A stretch of 33,099 nucleotides of DNA from Candidatus Eisenbergiella intestinipullorum (GCA_019119815.1 DWWH01000015.1:1-33099), one strand, 5' to 3'. Shown: positions 23,116 to 31,807, numbered from the stretch's first letter. A program made the numbers and translations. The notes: generated by a model from the letters alone, not told the origin.

Positions 23116-24245
23116 CGTTTAGTAAACCTCTCATACTGTGGAATTCTCATATCCAAAAACGTAACCCGGTCCTGATAGACCCTAAGCGCCATATCCAGAA
23201 GGGCGAGCAGCATCACCGCTCCCGTCCCCTCTCCCAGCGCCATATCCGCGCAGATGACAGGGAACAGGCCGAGGGCCCGGGACAGCTCTGCCGCCGCCGG
23301 CTCCCGGCTCATGTGCGAGGGAAGCAGGTAAGCGGCCGTGCCGGGTGCGATCCGTTCCGCCGCAAGCGCCGCCGTCATGCTGATCACACCGTCCAGCACC
23401 ACCGGCAGGCCATACAGCGCGCCTCCGATGTATACTCCCGCCAGCCCGGCAAGATCCAGCCCTCCCACGGCGGAAAGGGCCTTCAGCGCATCGTCGAAGC
23501 CGCCGGAGGATGCGTCCGTCCGCAGTCCATACCGTTCCAGGGCTTCCTCAATCAGGCAGATCTTCCGCTGAAGCCGCGCGTCGTCAAGCCCTGCGCCCCG
23601 GCCTGCCATCTCCGGTGCGCTCTTTCCCAGAAGCGCGGCAGCCACCGCCGCGCTGGTGGTGGTATTTCCGATTCCCATCTCCCCGGCCGCCAGGATCTGA
23701 AAGCCGGCCTTCCCACATTCCTCCGCCAGCCGGATCCCTGTCCACACGGCACGTACCGTCTCCGTGCGGGTCAGGGCCGGCTCATGGTGAAAATTCCGGG
23801 TGCCGCGCCGGATTTTTCTGTCCAGCACGCCGGGGATTTTTTCTTCGCAGCGCATGCCGATGTCCACCGGGATGGTTTCCGCCCCGATGCAGGCCGCCAT
23901 CCGGCCCACGGAGGACTGTTTTACAGCCATCTGTCTCACCACTGCCTCCGTGACCTCCGGCCCGGATTGACTGACGCCCTCCTCCACAATACCGTTGTCC
24001 GCGCACAGGATCAGCACCGCTTTTTTCCCGATATCGATCTGCTCCGTCCCCCGGATGGCGCCGATCTGCGCGGTAAGCGCCTCAAAGCGCCCCATCCCGT
24101 CTATGGGCTTTGCCGCCTGATCCCAGTTGGAAAGGATCTTCTTCCGGATGTCCTCCCTGGGCGGCTTTATCTTAAGCTCCCTCAGCGCCTTCTCTGCTTC
24201 CCTGTCCTTTTTATATTCATACACGGGCTTCTCTGAGCATTCCAT
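23112..24245 (-). CDS. cobT: Nicotinate-nucleotide--dimethylbenzimidazole phosphoribosyltransferase
   Basis: The 377-residue product activates the lower-ligand base to alpha-ribazole phosphate. Family motifs are [75 protein letters not shown] and the C-terminal [15 protein letters not shown] with the catalytic base Glu339. The N-terminal 25 residues (with [19 protein letters not shown]) extend beyond the shortest family members but are common in Clostridia. It starts after GGAGG-AAATTT and overlaps the end of cbiP by 29 bp. The base used in vivo cannot be told because no lower-ligand synthesis genes are in the window. Confidence 0.96.
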   Translation of the reverse strand: MECSEKPVYEYKKDREAEKALRELKIKPPREDIRKKILSNWDQAAKPIDGMGRFEALTAQIGAIRGTEQIDIGKKAVLILCADNGIVEEGVSQSGPEVTEAVVRQMAVKQSSVGRMAACIGAETIPVDIGMRCEEKIPGVLDRKIRRGTRNFHHEPALTRTETVRAVWTGIRLAEECGKAGFQILAAGEMGIGNTTTSAAVAAALLGKSAPEMAGRGAGLDDARLQRKICLIEEALERYGLRTDASSGGFDDALKALSAVGGLDLAGLAGVYIGGALYGLPVVLDGVISMTAALAAERIAPGTAAYLLPSHMSREPAAAELSRALGLFPVICADMALGEGTGAVMLLALLDMALRVYQDRVTFLDMRIPQYERFTKR

Positions 24246-25761
24246 AAATTTCCTCCATCTTCAGGCTTCTGCGGAGCACCTCCGCCAATCTGTCGTACTG
24301 TTCCTCCTTAAAGTCCCGGTAATCCTTTATCAGACCGCCTTCCGTCCGCAGCCCCTTTCTCTTTGCGAGGGTCTGCGCCACGGCGGAAGCGATCCCGCTC
24401 TGATCGAAGATCCCGTGCAGATAGGTGCCGTATACGTTCCTTCCATCCGAAACCAGCGCCGGCATCTCCGGCGTACCGGAGCCCTCCTTCTGCTCCTGTT
24501 CCGACACGCAGGGATACTCCTTTCGCTTCCGTTCCGGCGCGCCGTCCCGTCTTTCCCATTCCGTCCGCCCCATGTGGATCTCATAGCCCTCATATTCCAG
24601 GCCGGAAAGGGCGGCCAGGCTTCCCTCTACCCTGTTCAGCCGTCCCCTTGCCTGTCTGCGCGTCTTTCGCTCCTCCAACACCGTCGTCACGGGAAGGAGC
24701 TCCATGCCCCGCATGCTGCCGCCCTCCTCCGCGCCGTCCGGGTCACTGATCCGTTCTCCCAGCATCTGATAGCCTCCGCAGATGCCAAACACCGGAACCG
24801 TCTCAGAACACTTTTTTACCGCGGCCTCAAGGCCGTTCTGCCGCATCCATTTCAGATCGCCCATCGTGTTCTTGCTGCCGGGGAGCACCACCAGATCCGG
24901 ATTTCCCAGTTCGGAGACCGAAGCTACATAACGCACGGAAACCTGCGGAAGCTGCTCAAACACGTTCAGATCCGTAAAATTGGAGATCCGGGGATAACGG
25001 ATCACGGCGATGTCGATATCGCCCCTCTTTTTCCGGTCAAAACGCTCCGTCAGGCTGTCCTCGTCGTCCAGGGAAAGCTCCATGTAGGGAACCACCCCGG
25101 CCACCGGGACGCCACCCCGCTCCTCCAGCATGCGGATGCCGGGATCCAGGATGGTCTTATCCCCGCGGAACTTGTTGATAATCAGTCCCTTTACTCTGGC
25201 GCGCTCCTCCGGTTCAAGAAGCATCAGCGTCCCCAGAAGCTGGGCGAATACCCCGCCCCGGTCGATGTCTCCGGTCAAAAGCACGGGAGCGTCCACCAGC
25301 TCGGCCAGGCCCATATTTACGATATCGTTTTCCCGGAGATTAATCTCCGCGGGGCTTCCCGCGCCTTCGATCACGATCACATCCGCCTGCGCCTCCAGCT
25401 CATGGAATGCGGCGAGAATATCCGGAATCAGCTCCTTTTTCCGTAAAAAATACTCCCGCGCGCTCATATTCCCCACCACCTCTCCGTTGACGATTACCTG
25501 AGAACCGGTGTGGCTGGTCGGCTTTAACAGGATGGGGTTCATGCAGACCTGCGGCCGGATGCCCGCCGCCTCCGCCTGCATCACCTGCGCCCGCCCCATT
25601 TCCAGCCCTTCCTCCGTAATAAAGGAATTTAACGCCATATTCTGGGACTTGAACGGGGCGGCCCGATAGCCGTCCTGCTTCAGAATCCGGCAGAGCCCGG
25701 CGGTCAGCAGGCTTTTCCCCGCGTTCGACATGGTTCCCTGGATCATGATTACCTTTGCCAT
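24217..25761 (-). CDS. cbiP: Cobyric acid synthase (glutamine-hydrolysing)
   Basis: The 514-residue enzyme amidates the b, d, e and g side chains of adenosylcobyrinate a,c-diamide. The N-terminal half has [22 protein letters not shown] (P-loop), [34 protein letters not shown] and [13 protein letters not shown]. The C-terminal glutamine amidotransferase domain has [13 protein letters not shown], the nucleophile Cys328 in [12 protein letters not shown] and the histidine in [12 protein letters not shown]. Equivalent to CobQ of the aerobic pathway. Its start overlaps the 3' end of the ABC ATPase gene by 13 bp, placing import and biosynthesis genes in one transcript. Confidence 0.97.
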   Translation of the reverse strand: MAKVIMIQGTMSNAGKSLLTAGLCRILKQDGYRAAPFKSQNMALNSFITEEGLEMGRAQVMQAEAAGIRPQVCMNPILLKPTSHTGSQVIVNGEVVGNMSAREYFLRKKELIPDILAAFHELEAQADVIVIEGAGSPAEINLRENDIVNMGLAELVDAPVLLTGDIDRGGVFAQLLGTLMLLEPEERARVKGLIINKFRGDKTILDPGIRMLEERGGVPVAGVVPYMELSLDDEDSLTERFDRKKRGDIDIAVIRYPRISNFTDLNVFEQLPQVSVRYVASVSELGNPDLVVLPGSKNTMGDLKWMRQNGLEAAVKKCSETVPVFGICGGYQMLGERISDPDGAEEGGSMRGMELLPVTTVLEERKTRRQARGRLNRVEGSLAALSGLEYEGYEIHMGRTEWERRDGAPERKRKEYPCVSEQEQKEGSGTPEMPALVSDGRNVYGTYLHGIFDQSGIASAVAQTLAKRKGLRTEGGLIKDYRDFKEEQYDRLAEVLRRSLKMEEIYGMLREARV

Positions 25762-26966
25762 TTTCCGGTTCCTTTCTGAAATGTCTGCGGCCCGGTCACG
25801 CCCTCCGGCGCGGGCCTTTTTCCTTCCTGCGGCGCATCCCGCCGCGCAGCCTCTCCGGCATTCCGACAGCGCAGCTCCACCGGCTTTCCCACGGCGTAAG
25901 CGCAGTCCAGAAGCTCCCGGTTGGCCTGCTCCATGCTTCCGAAGCGCTCCCTGCAGCAGATTACCCGGCGGCAGGAAAGGAGCTTTTCCTTCGCCGTCTC
26001 CAAAAGCTCCGGCGCGACGGCCTCAAAGCTCTCCGCCCCGATCACCTCTGCGGCCAGAGCCTTCGCGGCGGGATAGTCCAGATCGTTTTCAAACAGGATC
26101 CCGCTGATGAACGCGGTTCCCTCCCGCTGCAGGCTGCGATATACGTTCCTGCCGCTTCCGCCTCCCGCGATGACGAACACCTCCGGCGCGCTGTGCGCGG
26201 GCTCCAGCTCCATGCTTCCGTTGACCTCGTCGAAGCTTCCGGCCGAAATGCCGAACAGGTCCGAAAGATACCCCGGCACAAAGACCTCCTCCGGCGTGCC
26301 GAAGCGATCCGTATATTCCCCCTTCAGGCAGAGGATCCGGTCGGCAACCCTGGCCGCCAGCTCCAGCTCATGCAGGGACATGATAACGGTCAGCCCCCGC
26401 TTCCTTCTCAGTTCCTGCAGAATGGACAGAAACTCCAGCTTATAACGCACGTCCAGATAGGAGGTGGGCTCATCCAGGATCAGGATCTCCGGCTCCTGGC
26501 AGATGGCCCGTGCCAGCATCACCCGCTGCCTCTGCCCGTCGCTGATCCGGGAAAAATCCTGTTCCGAAAGCTCCGTCACATGCACCAGCTCCATCGCCTC
26601 CCTCACCGCCTCCCGGTCGGCGGAAGAAAGCAGACCGAAGCGCCCCGTATACGGATACCTTCCCGTCGCGGCCACATCGGCGCAGGTCATCAGTTCCGTC
26701 CGGAGCCGCTCGGTAAAGACCACGGCCATCCGTCTGGCCCTGCGGTTTCCCGGCATCCGGAGCAAATCCTCCTTTCCCAGAAGGACCGTCCCCGCTATGA
26801 GGGAGAGCTGTCCGGCAATGCTTTTCAAAACGGTGGATTTTCCTGCTCCGTTGGGGCCGATGAGCGTCAGGATCTCTCCTTTTTTCAGGCCGATCTCAAT
26901 GTCCCGGATCAGGGGGCGCTTCTGATAGCCAACCGTCATCTGCTTCGTTGTAAAATAATAATCCAT
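25749..26966 (-). CDS. ABC importer ATPase (FecE/BtuD type) with extra C-terminal domain
   Basis: The 405-residue protein begins with a complete ATPase of the iron/cobalamin uptake group: Walker A GPNGAGKS (37-44), signature ISDGQ (141-145, in place of LSGGQ), Walker B ILILDE (161-166) and the H-loop MSLHELELA. Such subunits normally end near residue 255. Here about 150 residues follow, with [18 protein letters not shown] (263-280), [20 protein letters not shown] and CRRVICCRE, suggestive of a Rossmann-like nucleotide- or cofactor-binding fold, then a charged tail. The start at 26966 shares bases with the stop of the permease gene (TGATG). Substrate is probably a corrinoid, related tetrapyrrole or cobalt chelate, inferred from the operon. 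Confidence 0.9.
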   Translation of the reverse strand: MDYYFTTKQMTVGYQKRPLIRDIEIGLKKGEILTLIGPNGAGKSTVLKSIAGQLSLIAGTVLLGKEDLLRMPGNRRARRMAVVFTERLRTELMTCADVAATGRYPYTGRFGLLSSADREAVREAMELVHVTELSEQDFSRISDGQRQRVMLARAICQEPEILILDEPTSYLDVRYKLEFLSILQELRRKRGLTVIMSLHELELAARVADRILCLKGEYTDRFGTPEEVFVPGYLSDLFGISAGSFDEVNGSMELEPAHSAPEVFVIAGGGSGRNVYRSLQREGTAFISGILFENDLDYPAAKALAAEVIGAESFEAVAPELLETAKEKLLSCRRVICCRERFGSMEQANRELLDCAYAVGKPVELRCRNAGEAARRDAPQEGKRPAPEGVTGPQTFQKGTGKWQR

Positions 26967-27985
26967 CAGTCCGTCCCCTTCCTGCGCTTCGCCATCACCC
27001 ACAGCACCACGGGCGCGCCGAAAATGGCCGTCACCGTGCTGATGGAAAGCTCCGTCGGCGCCATCAGCGTCCTTGCCAGCAGGTCGCAGAACAGACAGAA
27101 TACGCTTCCTCCCAGAAAGCAGGCCGGGATCATCAGGATCGGCTTTGCGGATCCAAGAAGCCCCTTCACCAGATGGGGCGTAGCGATCCCCACAAAGGAG
27201 ATCGGCCCCGCGTAGGCCACGATGCACGCCGACAGGAAGCTGGACAGGATAACCAGAAGGGCGCGCAGCAGCCGGATGTTCACCCCCATATTTCGGGCGT
27301 AGGCATCGCCGAGCTGATAGGCGGACAGAGGCTTTGACAGGAAAAATACGGCCAGCGACGCGGCGGCTACCACCACAGCCATGACCCGCACGTTTTCCCA
27401 GGTCATTCCGGAAAAGCTGCCCTGCGACCAGTTATGCAGGTTCACGATATCCGCGTCGTCCGCGAAGGTCACCACCAGATCGGTGACCGCCGAGCAGATA
27501 TAGCCGATCATGACCCCGCTGACCACCAGCATGGACATTCCCTTCACCCGCCGCGACATGAGAAGCACGAAGCCCATGGAAAGCATGGCGCCCGCGAAAG
27601 CCGCCAGGATCAGGGACGCGGACGTAACCCGCGCCGATCTTCCCAGGAAAAAGATCATCACAAGGGCCACCGCCATTTTCGCCCCGGAGGAAATGCCCAG
27701 CACAAAGGGGCCAGCGATGGGATTATGAAAAAAGGTCTGCAGCAGATAACCCGCGAGCGCCAGCGCGCCTCCCAGGATCAGATCCGCCGCCGCTCTCGGC
27801 AGGCGGATGTCCCACAGGATGCGCGCCGCCGTCTCATCGGCGCTCCGTCCGAACAGGATCCTGCCGATTTCCGAAAGCGGGATCCCCACGCTCCCGATGC
27901 AGCCGTTCAGGATCAGGAACAAAAGCGTCAGTCCAAAAAGCAGCAGAAACGCCGCCGCATATCGGTATGTTCTTTTTTCCCGCAT
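26966..27985 (-). CDS. FecCD-type ABC importer permease
   Basis: The 339-residue permease has the ten-helix pattern of the BtuC/FecCD/FhuB family. Signature stretches are RLPRAAADLILGGALALAGYLLQTFFHNPIAGPFVLGISSGA, and near the C-terminus GPISFVGIATPHLVKGLLG, the coupling-helix region that contacts the ATPase. TTAGGAG precedes the ATG. It lies between a binding lipoprotein and the ATPase, giving a complete type II importer. Family members carry cobalamin, haem or ferric chelates; in this riboswitch-controlled operon a corrinoid or its precursor is most likely. Confidence 0.95.
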   Translation of the reverse strand: MREKRTYRYAAAFLLLFGLTLLFLILNGCIGSVGIPLSEIGRILFGRSADETAARILWDIRLPRAAADLILGGALALAGYLLQTFFHNPIAGPFVLGISSGAKMAVALVMIFFLGRSARVTSASLILAAFAGAMLSMGFVLLMSRRVKGMSMLVVSGVMIGYICSAVTDLVVTFADDADIVNLHNWSQGSFSGMTWENVRVMAVVVAAASLAVFFLSKPLSAYQLGDAYARNMGVNIRLLRALLVILSSFLSACIVAYAGPISFVGIATPHLVKGLLGSAKPILMIPACFLGGSVFCLFCDLLARTLMAPTELSISTVTAIFGAPVVLWVMAKRRKGTD

Positions 27986-28005
27986 GAAACTCTCCTAATT
28001 GAATC

Positions 28006-29340
28006 CTAATCTAAATGGTACAGATATGTCATTTCCTCTTCGCTCCCGCCCTGGAGCATGGTATGGATATCCCCGATCAGATAGCCGATGGAAAGGGACT
28101 GCTGGTACAGGTCCCTGGCCGTGCACCAGGCGTTTCCTTCCTGCACCGCCCTGAAATCCTCCAGCAGAGGGCATTTGTCGATCAGTCCGTCCAGATCCGG
28201 GACGCCTCCGTCGATGGCACTGTTATAAATGATGTAATCCGCATCCTTCGCCCCTTCATAAAATTCCTCCACCTGCATGTTCATGGTGGAACGCCCGCTG
28301 TCCGGATCTCCCAGATCTTCGAAGATATATTTTCCTCCGGCCAGCTCGATCATCTTCGGCACATAGTCGCTGCTCTGACGCACCTGCACCAGCCCGTTGG
28401 AGGTAATGTAGAAAAAGGCCACCGTTTTGTCCGTCCCCTCTTCTGCCGTCACCTGATCCAGAATCCGGGTCTGCTCCGCGAAAATTTCCTCAGCCTTCTC
28501 CTCCTTTCCGAGAAGCGCGCCGAAGAATTTTACCCATTCCACCCTTCCGAGCGGATGGGATTCATAGCTGGAATATTCGATCAGGGACGGTATCCCGAAA
28601 TCCGCCAGCTTTTCCGTCACCTCCGGTGCATGGGAGATCATCCTGTTCTCAATGGCAAGGCTGCATGAGCCAGACAGCAGAAGCTCGTAATCCGGCTTGT
28701 TGTATTTTCCCGCATAAACCAGTTCTCCCGCTTCCATGGCTTCTCTGGCCTCATCGATATACCAGCCGTCCGCCTCCTGACCGGAAAAGGAGACAGCGCT
28801 CAGGCCGTCGAGGGCACAGAACAGATCCATCACGGAGGAGGAAACCAGATACAGCCGCTCAACGGGACGCGAAAGGATGGTGACAGACATTCCTTCGGCC
28901 AGTTCCTGCGGCGCTTCCTTTCCTTCCGGCACGATGAGAAAACGCGCCCCGTCCGGAATCGTGGTAAGCAGCGTATAACCTCCTTCGTAATAATCCACCG
29001 AAAAATTTTCCGCGTACTGAAGCTCCATCCTTCCTTCCCAGGCCAGCCCCGGAAGGGAAGGGCCGGTATCCTCCCCGGGCAGGGACTCTTCGTTTTCCAT
29101 TCCAGCTCCGGTTTCTGTCCCCGCCGTGCCCATCTCTTCCGCCGCTGCGGTCTGATTCTCCGCGGAAGCAGTCCGGGCCCCTGCTGCCGCGATCTGACTT
29201 TCTTTCGCCGCGGTCTGCGCCTCTTCCGTCCGGGAAGCCAGGCTACAGCCGCCTGAAATCGTCAGTCCCAAAAGAAGCAGCCCGGTCAGAAGCAGGCATG
29301 AGATCCGTTTCCGGATTCTTTCCTCCGTTTTCTCTGTCAT
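28006..29340 (-). CDS. ABC importer substrate-binding lipoprotein
   Basis: The 444-residue protein starts with a charged N-terminus and a hydrophobic stretch (CLLLTGLLLLGLTIS) ending in a lipobox-like SGGC at Cys32, so it is likely tethered outside the membrane. A low-complexity linker of Ala, Thr, Glu and Gln covers about residues 35-85. The binding domain follows, with PVERLYLVSSSVMDLFCALD, the helical linker and SLSIGYLIGD near the end, matching class III (BtuF/FepB-like) binding proteins. The start at 29340 has GGAGG five bases upstream; an in-frame ATG 12 bp earlier overlaps that site. Downstream permease and ATPase genes complete the importer. The -3 lipobox residue is Ser rather than the usual Leu. 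Confidence 0.88.
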   Translation of the reverse strand: MTEKTEERIRKRISCLLLTGLLLLGLTISGGCSLASRTEEAQTAAKESQIAAAGARTASAENQTAAAEEMGTAGTETGAGMENEESLPGEDTGPSLPGLAWEGRMELQYAENFSVDYYEGGYTLLTTIPDGARFLIVPEGKEAPQELAEGMSVTILSRPVERLYLVSSSVMDLFCALDGLSAVSFSGQEADGWYIDEAREAMEAGELVYAGKYNKPDYELLLSGSCSLAIENRMISHAPEVTEKLADFGIPSLIEYSSYESHPLGRVEWVKFFGALLGKEEKAEEIFAEQTRILDQVTAEEGTDKTVAFFYITSNGLVQVRQSSDYVPKMIELAGGKYIFEDLGDPDSGRSTMNMQVEEFYEGAKDADYIIYNSAIDGGVPDLDGLIDKCPLLEDFRAVQEGNAWCTARDLYQQSLSIGYLIGDIHTMLQGGSEEEMTYLYHLD

Positions 29341-29397
29341 CCTTTCCTCCATCCATAAAACGCCTCCCTGCCGCCGGACAGAATTTCCGCCCAGCAG

Positions 29398-29418
29398 CAG
29401 GGGATGCGGTATCCCCTG
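29398..29418 (-). other. Hairpin between cbiK and the binding-protein gene
   Basis: CAGGGGAT pairs with ATCCCCTG around a five-base loop, in the only sizeable gap (93 bp) inside the B12 operon. There is no U-tract, so it is unlikely to terminate. It may mark an RNA-processing or stabilising site that sets different levels of cbiK and the importer. Confidence 0.5.
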
Positions 29419-29433
29419 AGGGCTTTCGCCCGT

Positions 29434-31215
29434 TTATTTCGCTGCCTTTGCGGTACCCGAATGGAAGGTGATCGTATATTCCACCTCATGAGGCGTGCTC
29501 ATGGCAACCGTATCTCCGATCACGGACAGCGGCTCGTCGAACGCCGCCACGGGAATCTCAAAGACAGAATCCCCTTCTGTATTTACCGGCAGATATTTTT
29601 CCCCGTCCACCAGCATGTAATCATAATTCGGACTGTTCCACTGTATGGAAGCGACGGCCTTTCCGTCCGTGATCGTGACCGCCGCGGGAGACAGGATTTC
29701 CGCCCTTCCGCTTCCGCCCTCAAAGGTGAGCTCCATCGTGTAGCTCCCATCCGCAAGCTCTGCCGCGGCCGCCGGTTCTGCGGAAGCGGCGCTTTCCGTC
29801 TGCGCGGCTTCTCCGGTATCCGCCGTCTCCGCGCCATCCTGCTCTACGGCCGACGCAGACAGGAAAGTAAGCTGACGGTCATACCACTCTTCCTTCTTTA
29901 TGCTGAATGCCGCGCAGTCAAGGGGCATATCCAGCGCCTCCACCGGAATGGTATAAGTATAGGCGCCGTTTTCATCCTCCGCATAAGGGATGCAGTCCTC
30001 ATCTGCGGCCTGCGCCGCTTCCTCTCCGGTTCCCATATAGAGCATGGAATAGCCGGTTCCTCCCAGCGTAATGACCGCGCTCATGCTGCCGTCCTCTACC
30101 GTCAGCACAGCCTTCTCCACATTGAACATGGAAGAACTGGACTCCACATCAATGGTGTAAACGCCGTCGGAAAGGCTGTCCGCAGAAGCCTGCTCTTCCT
30201 TCGTTTCCCCGGTAAATGCCGTTCCGTCCGAAATGGCATCCCGCACATGCTCCACATACAGCTCCTGGATGGCAGGGATCTGTCCCAGCCCTTCCAGAAC
30301 GCATTCCACCTCATAGCCCTCATTTTCCAGAATCGTTTTCCAGGAATCTTCCTCATCGCCTGCCATATCGTTGTTGGCGTGGTCTCCGGCCACCACCATC
30401 AAAGGCTCCAGAATCACTCTGGTATAGGTTCCCTTTTCCTGCAGCGCTCCGATTACATCGTCCAGCGTGGGGGCAGCCTCCACCGTTCCGATGTAATAAT
30501 CCTCATACCCGGCCTCCGCCAGCCTGTCCTGAAGCTTCGCATATACTTCGTTGGAATCCGCCGCCGTTCCATGTCCCATGAAGCAGACCGCGGTCTCTCC
30601 ATCCAAATAAGACGCCGTATGCTCCGTGATGGCGGCGATCACAGCGTCAAAATCCGCGTCATCCGTCAGAAGAGGTTTTCCCAGAAGGATCTGATCAAAG
30701 CTGTCCACATATCCGGAAAGCTCGTCCACCAGATCTGTATACTCATATCCATCCATCAGATGGGTGGGCTGGACGACCAGCTCGCGGATTCCATCCGCCG
30801 CGGCCCGGTCAAGCGCTTCGGTCACATTGTCGATCTCCAACCCGTCGCGCTCCGCAAGCTTGTCAATGATGATCTGGCTGGTAAAGGCCCTGCGCACCTC
30901 ATACTCCGGGAACGCCTCCCCGACGGCCGTTTCGATCGCACCGATGGTAATATCGCGGCTGTCGTTGTAGCTGGTTCCGAAGCTCACCATCAGAATCGCC
31001 GCGTCATCCTTTTTCGCCCCGCTCTCTTCTGCGGACGTTTCCTCCGCGGGCGTTTCTTCTGCGGATGTACTTTCTTCCACAGATGTACTTTCCTCCGCGG
31101 ACACGCTTTCCGTCTGCGCCGTCTCCACGGACGCCGTCCGGCCATCGTTTCCGCAGCCGCCAAGGCAGAGAATGACGCCAAGAGCCGTAAGGGCCGCAAT
31201 CAGTTTCCTTTTCAT
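29434..31215 (-). CDS. cbiK: Lipoprotein sirohydrochlorin cobaltochelatase with two C-terminal NEAT-like domains
   Basis: The 593-residue product has a lipoprotein signal (MKRKLIAALTALGVILCLGGC, Cys21), a Ser/Glu/Thr-rich tether (25-70), then a CbiK-type class II chelatase domain at about 72-330. Family features are ILMVSFGTSYNDSRDITIGAIE, VVQPTHLMDGYEY (His152), CFMGHGTAADSNEVYAKL (His215) and PLMVVAGDHANNDMAGD (His279); the 63-residue spacing of the first two agrees with metal-binding histidines of known CbiK. Two further domains follow (about 348-455 and 487-585), each opening with DGxYT and a strand-rich pattern resembling NEAT/iron-transport-associated domains, the second with NSPNYDYM. 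It inserts cobalt into sirohydrochlorin in the anaerobic pathway. Here the enzyme appears to be extracellular. The start at 31215 follows GGAGG-AAAAG. First gene after the riboswitch. Confidence 0.9.
   Translation of the reverse strand: MKRKLIAALTALGVILCLGGCGNDGRTASVETAQTESVSAEESTSVEESTSAEETPAEETSAEESGAKKDDAAILMVSFGTSYNDSRDITIGAIETAVGEAFPEYEVRRAFTSQIIIDKLAERDGLEIDNVTEALDRAAADGIRELVVQPTHLMDGYEYTDLVDELSGYVDSFDQILLGKPLLTDDADFDAVIAAITEHTASYLDGETAVCFMGHGTAADSNEVYAKLQDRLAEAGYEDYYIGTVEAAPTLDDVIGALQEKGTYTRVILEPLMVVAGDHANNDMAGDEEDSWKTILENEGYEVECVLEGLGQIPAIQELYVEHVRDAISDGTAFTGETKEEQASADSLSDGVYTIDVESSSSMFNVEKAVLTVEDGSMSAVITLGGTGYSMLYMGTGEEAAQAADEDCIPYAEDENGAYTYTIPVEALDMPLDCAAFSIKKEEWYDRQLTFLSASAVEQDGAETADTGEAAQTESAASAEPAAAAELADGSYTMELTFEGGSGRAEILSPAAVTITDGKAVASIQWNSPNYDYMLVDGEKYLPVNTEGDSVFEIPVAAFDEPLSVIGDTVAMSTPHEVEYTITFHSGTAKAAK
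31031..31096 (-). repeat. Short tandem repeats coding the cbiK tether
   Basis: Four imperfect units of 15, 15, 18 and 18 bp (each starting GCGGA/GCGGG/ACAGA on plus) encode the repeated (S/T)xEE linker between lipid anchor and chelatase domain. Such repeats can change in number by slippage, altering tether length. Confidence 0.7.
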
Positions 31216-31329
31216 CTTTTCCTCCATTCCTGCGACGTTCCCGCCGCGAAGCTTAACTTAAATGAACTGTGAAAAAAGAAACAGAAACGAACGCAGACCG
31301 CCCTCCCGTCCTCCGCTTTCCGCAGGCCG

Positions 31330-31378
31330 AAAAAGAAAAATACCCTTTACCTTGTCTTTTTCCGCAGGTAAAGGGTAT
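31330..31378 (-). terminator. Intrinsic terminator between riboswitch and cbiK
   Basis: ATACCCTTTACC (31378-31367) pairs perfectly over 12 bp with GGTAAAGGGTAT (31351-31340), followed by TTTTTCTTTTT. It lies about 100 bases after the aptamer and 115 bases before cbiK, so it is the likely expression platform: B12 bound, terminate; B12 free, read through. The competing antiterminator was not identified with certainty. A second hairpin (31394-31418) stands just before it. Confidence 0.88.
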
Positions 31379-31478
31379 CGTCCGGCACGCATGAGAAGCA
31401 GGCCCGGATGGGCCTTCTTACAGCAATAGCAATACGTACAACCAGTTACTCGTGGTCTGAAACAATCGTTTCTGTACA

Positions 31479-31650
31479 ACGTTCAGGCAGGTCTCCCGGC
31501 TGAAAGATCATCGCTCCGGCCGCCTTCCCGGTTTCCCAGTGACATATCGGCCCTCGCTCCCTGATCACGGTGACGAGTTCGCACAGGATTCGCACCTGTT
31601 TCCCTTTTCACCAGAGCCAGCCATATACCGGCTGCTCTGACACCTGACGT
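31479..31650 (-). promoter_or_regulatory. Cobalamin (AdoCbl) riboswitch aptamer
   Basis: The minus strand holds the B12 box AGCCGGGAGACCTGCC (31501-31486) and, upstream, the conserved core with AAAAGGGAA and AGGTGCGAATCCTGTGC. The closing P1 helix is ACGTCAGG (31650-31643) with CCTG-A-ACGT (31488-31479). These match the cobalamin riboswitch family. It controls the whole 21-kb B12 operon in response to cobalamin; the exact ligand form (adenosyl or aquo) cannot be told by eye. Confidence 0.95.
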
Positions 31651-31662
31651 TTCTCTGTTCAA

Positions 31663-31727
31663 TTCCTGATTATTCTAGCACACCCAGTTCCTGATTTCAA
31701 TGCCTGAAAACACCATTTTTCCTGATT
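31663..31727 (-). repeat. Three 9-bp direct repeats around the B12 operon promoter
   Basis: TTCCTGATT on plus (AATCAGGAA on minus) occurs at 31663-31671, 31688-31696 and 31719-31727, spaced 25 and 31 bp. One copy covers the transcription start region, one touches the -35 box, and one lies upstream. They resemble operator half-sites for an unknown regulator acting in addition to the riboswitch. Confidence 0.55.
31672..31700 (-). promoter_or_regulatory. Promoter of the B12 operon
   Basis: Minus-strand TTGAAA (31700-31695), a 17-bp spacer, and TAGAAT (31677-31672) preceded by TGC, forming an extended -10. The start would be near 31665, 15 bases before the riboswitch P1 helix. Confidence 0.8.
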
Positions 31728-31752
31728 CATTTCGCCATGATCGGTTCAGGAT

Positions 31753-31788
31753 AAGAAAAAGCAGGAGACCCTGTTAAGATTTCCTGCT
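31753..31788 (-). terminator. Terminator after the arginase-family pseudogene
   Basis: AGCAGGA (31788-31782) pairs with TCCTGCT (31766-31760), followed by TTTTCTT. It insulates the B12 promoter from upstream transcription. The rest of 31216-31807 holds the cbiK leader, riboswitch and promoter described separately. Confidence 0.75.
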
Positions 31789-31807
31789 CTGAAAAATTGA
31801 TTGTATT

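Noticed and set aside
25755..27215. 486-codon plus-strand frame opposite the ABC ATPase gene
   Set aside because: Shadow of a gene with full Walker A/B motifs on minus; no supporting start signal.
29404..31272. Long open frame (over 600 codons) on plus, antisense to cbiK
   Set aside because: It has no ribosome site or family motif, is rich in Arg/His/Gly, and mirrors codon use of the strongly supported cbiK on the other strand. It also runs through the lipobox and tether region without sense.
31340..31378. Plus-strand terminator
   Set aside because: The stem is symmetrical but on plus it is not followed by a T-tract, while on minus it is followed by TTTTTCTTTTT; only the minus orientation makes sense.
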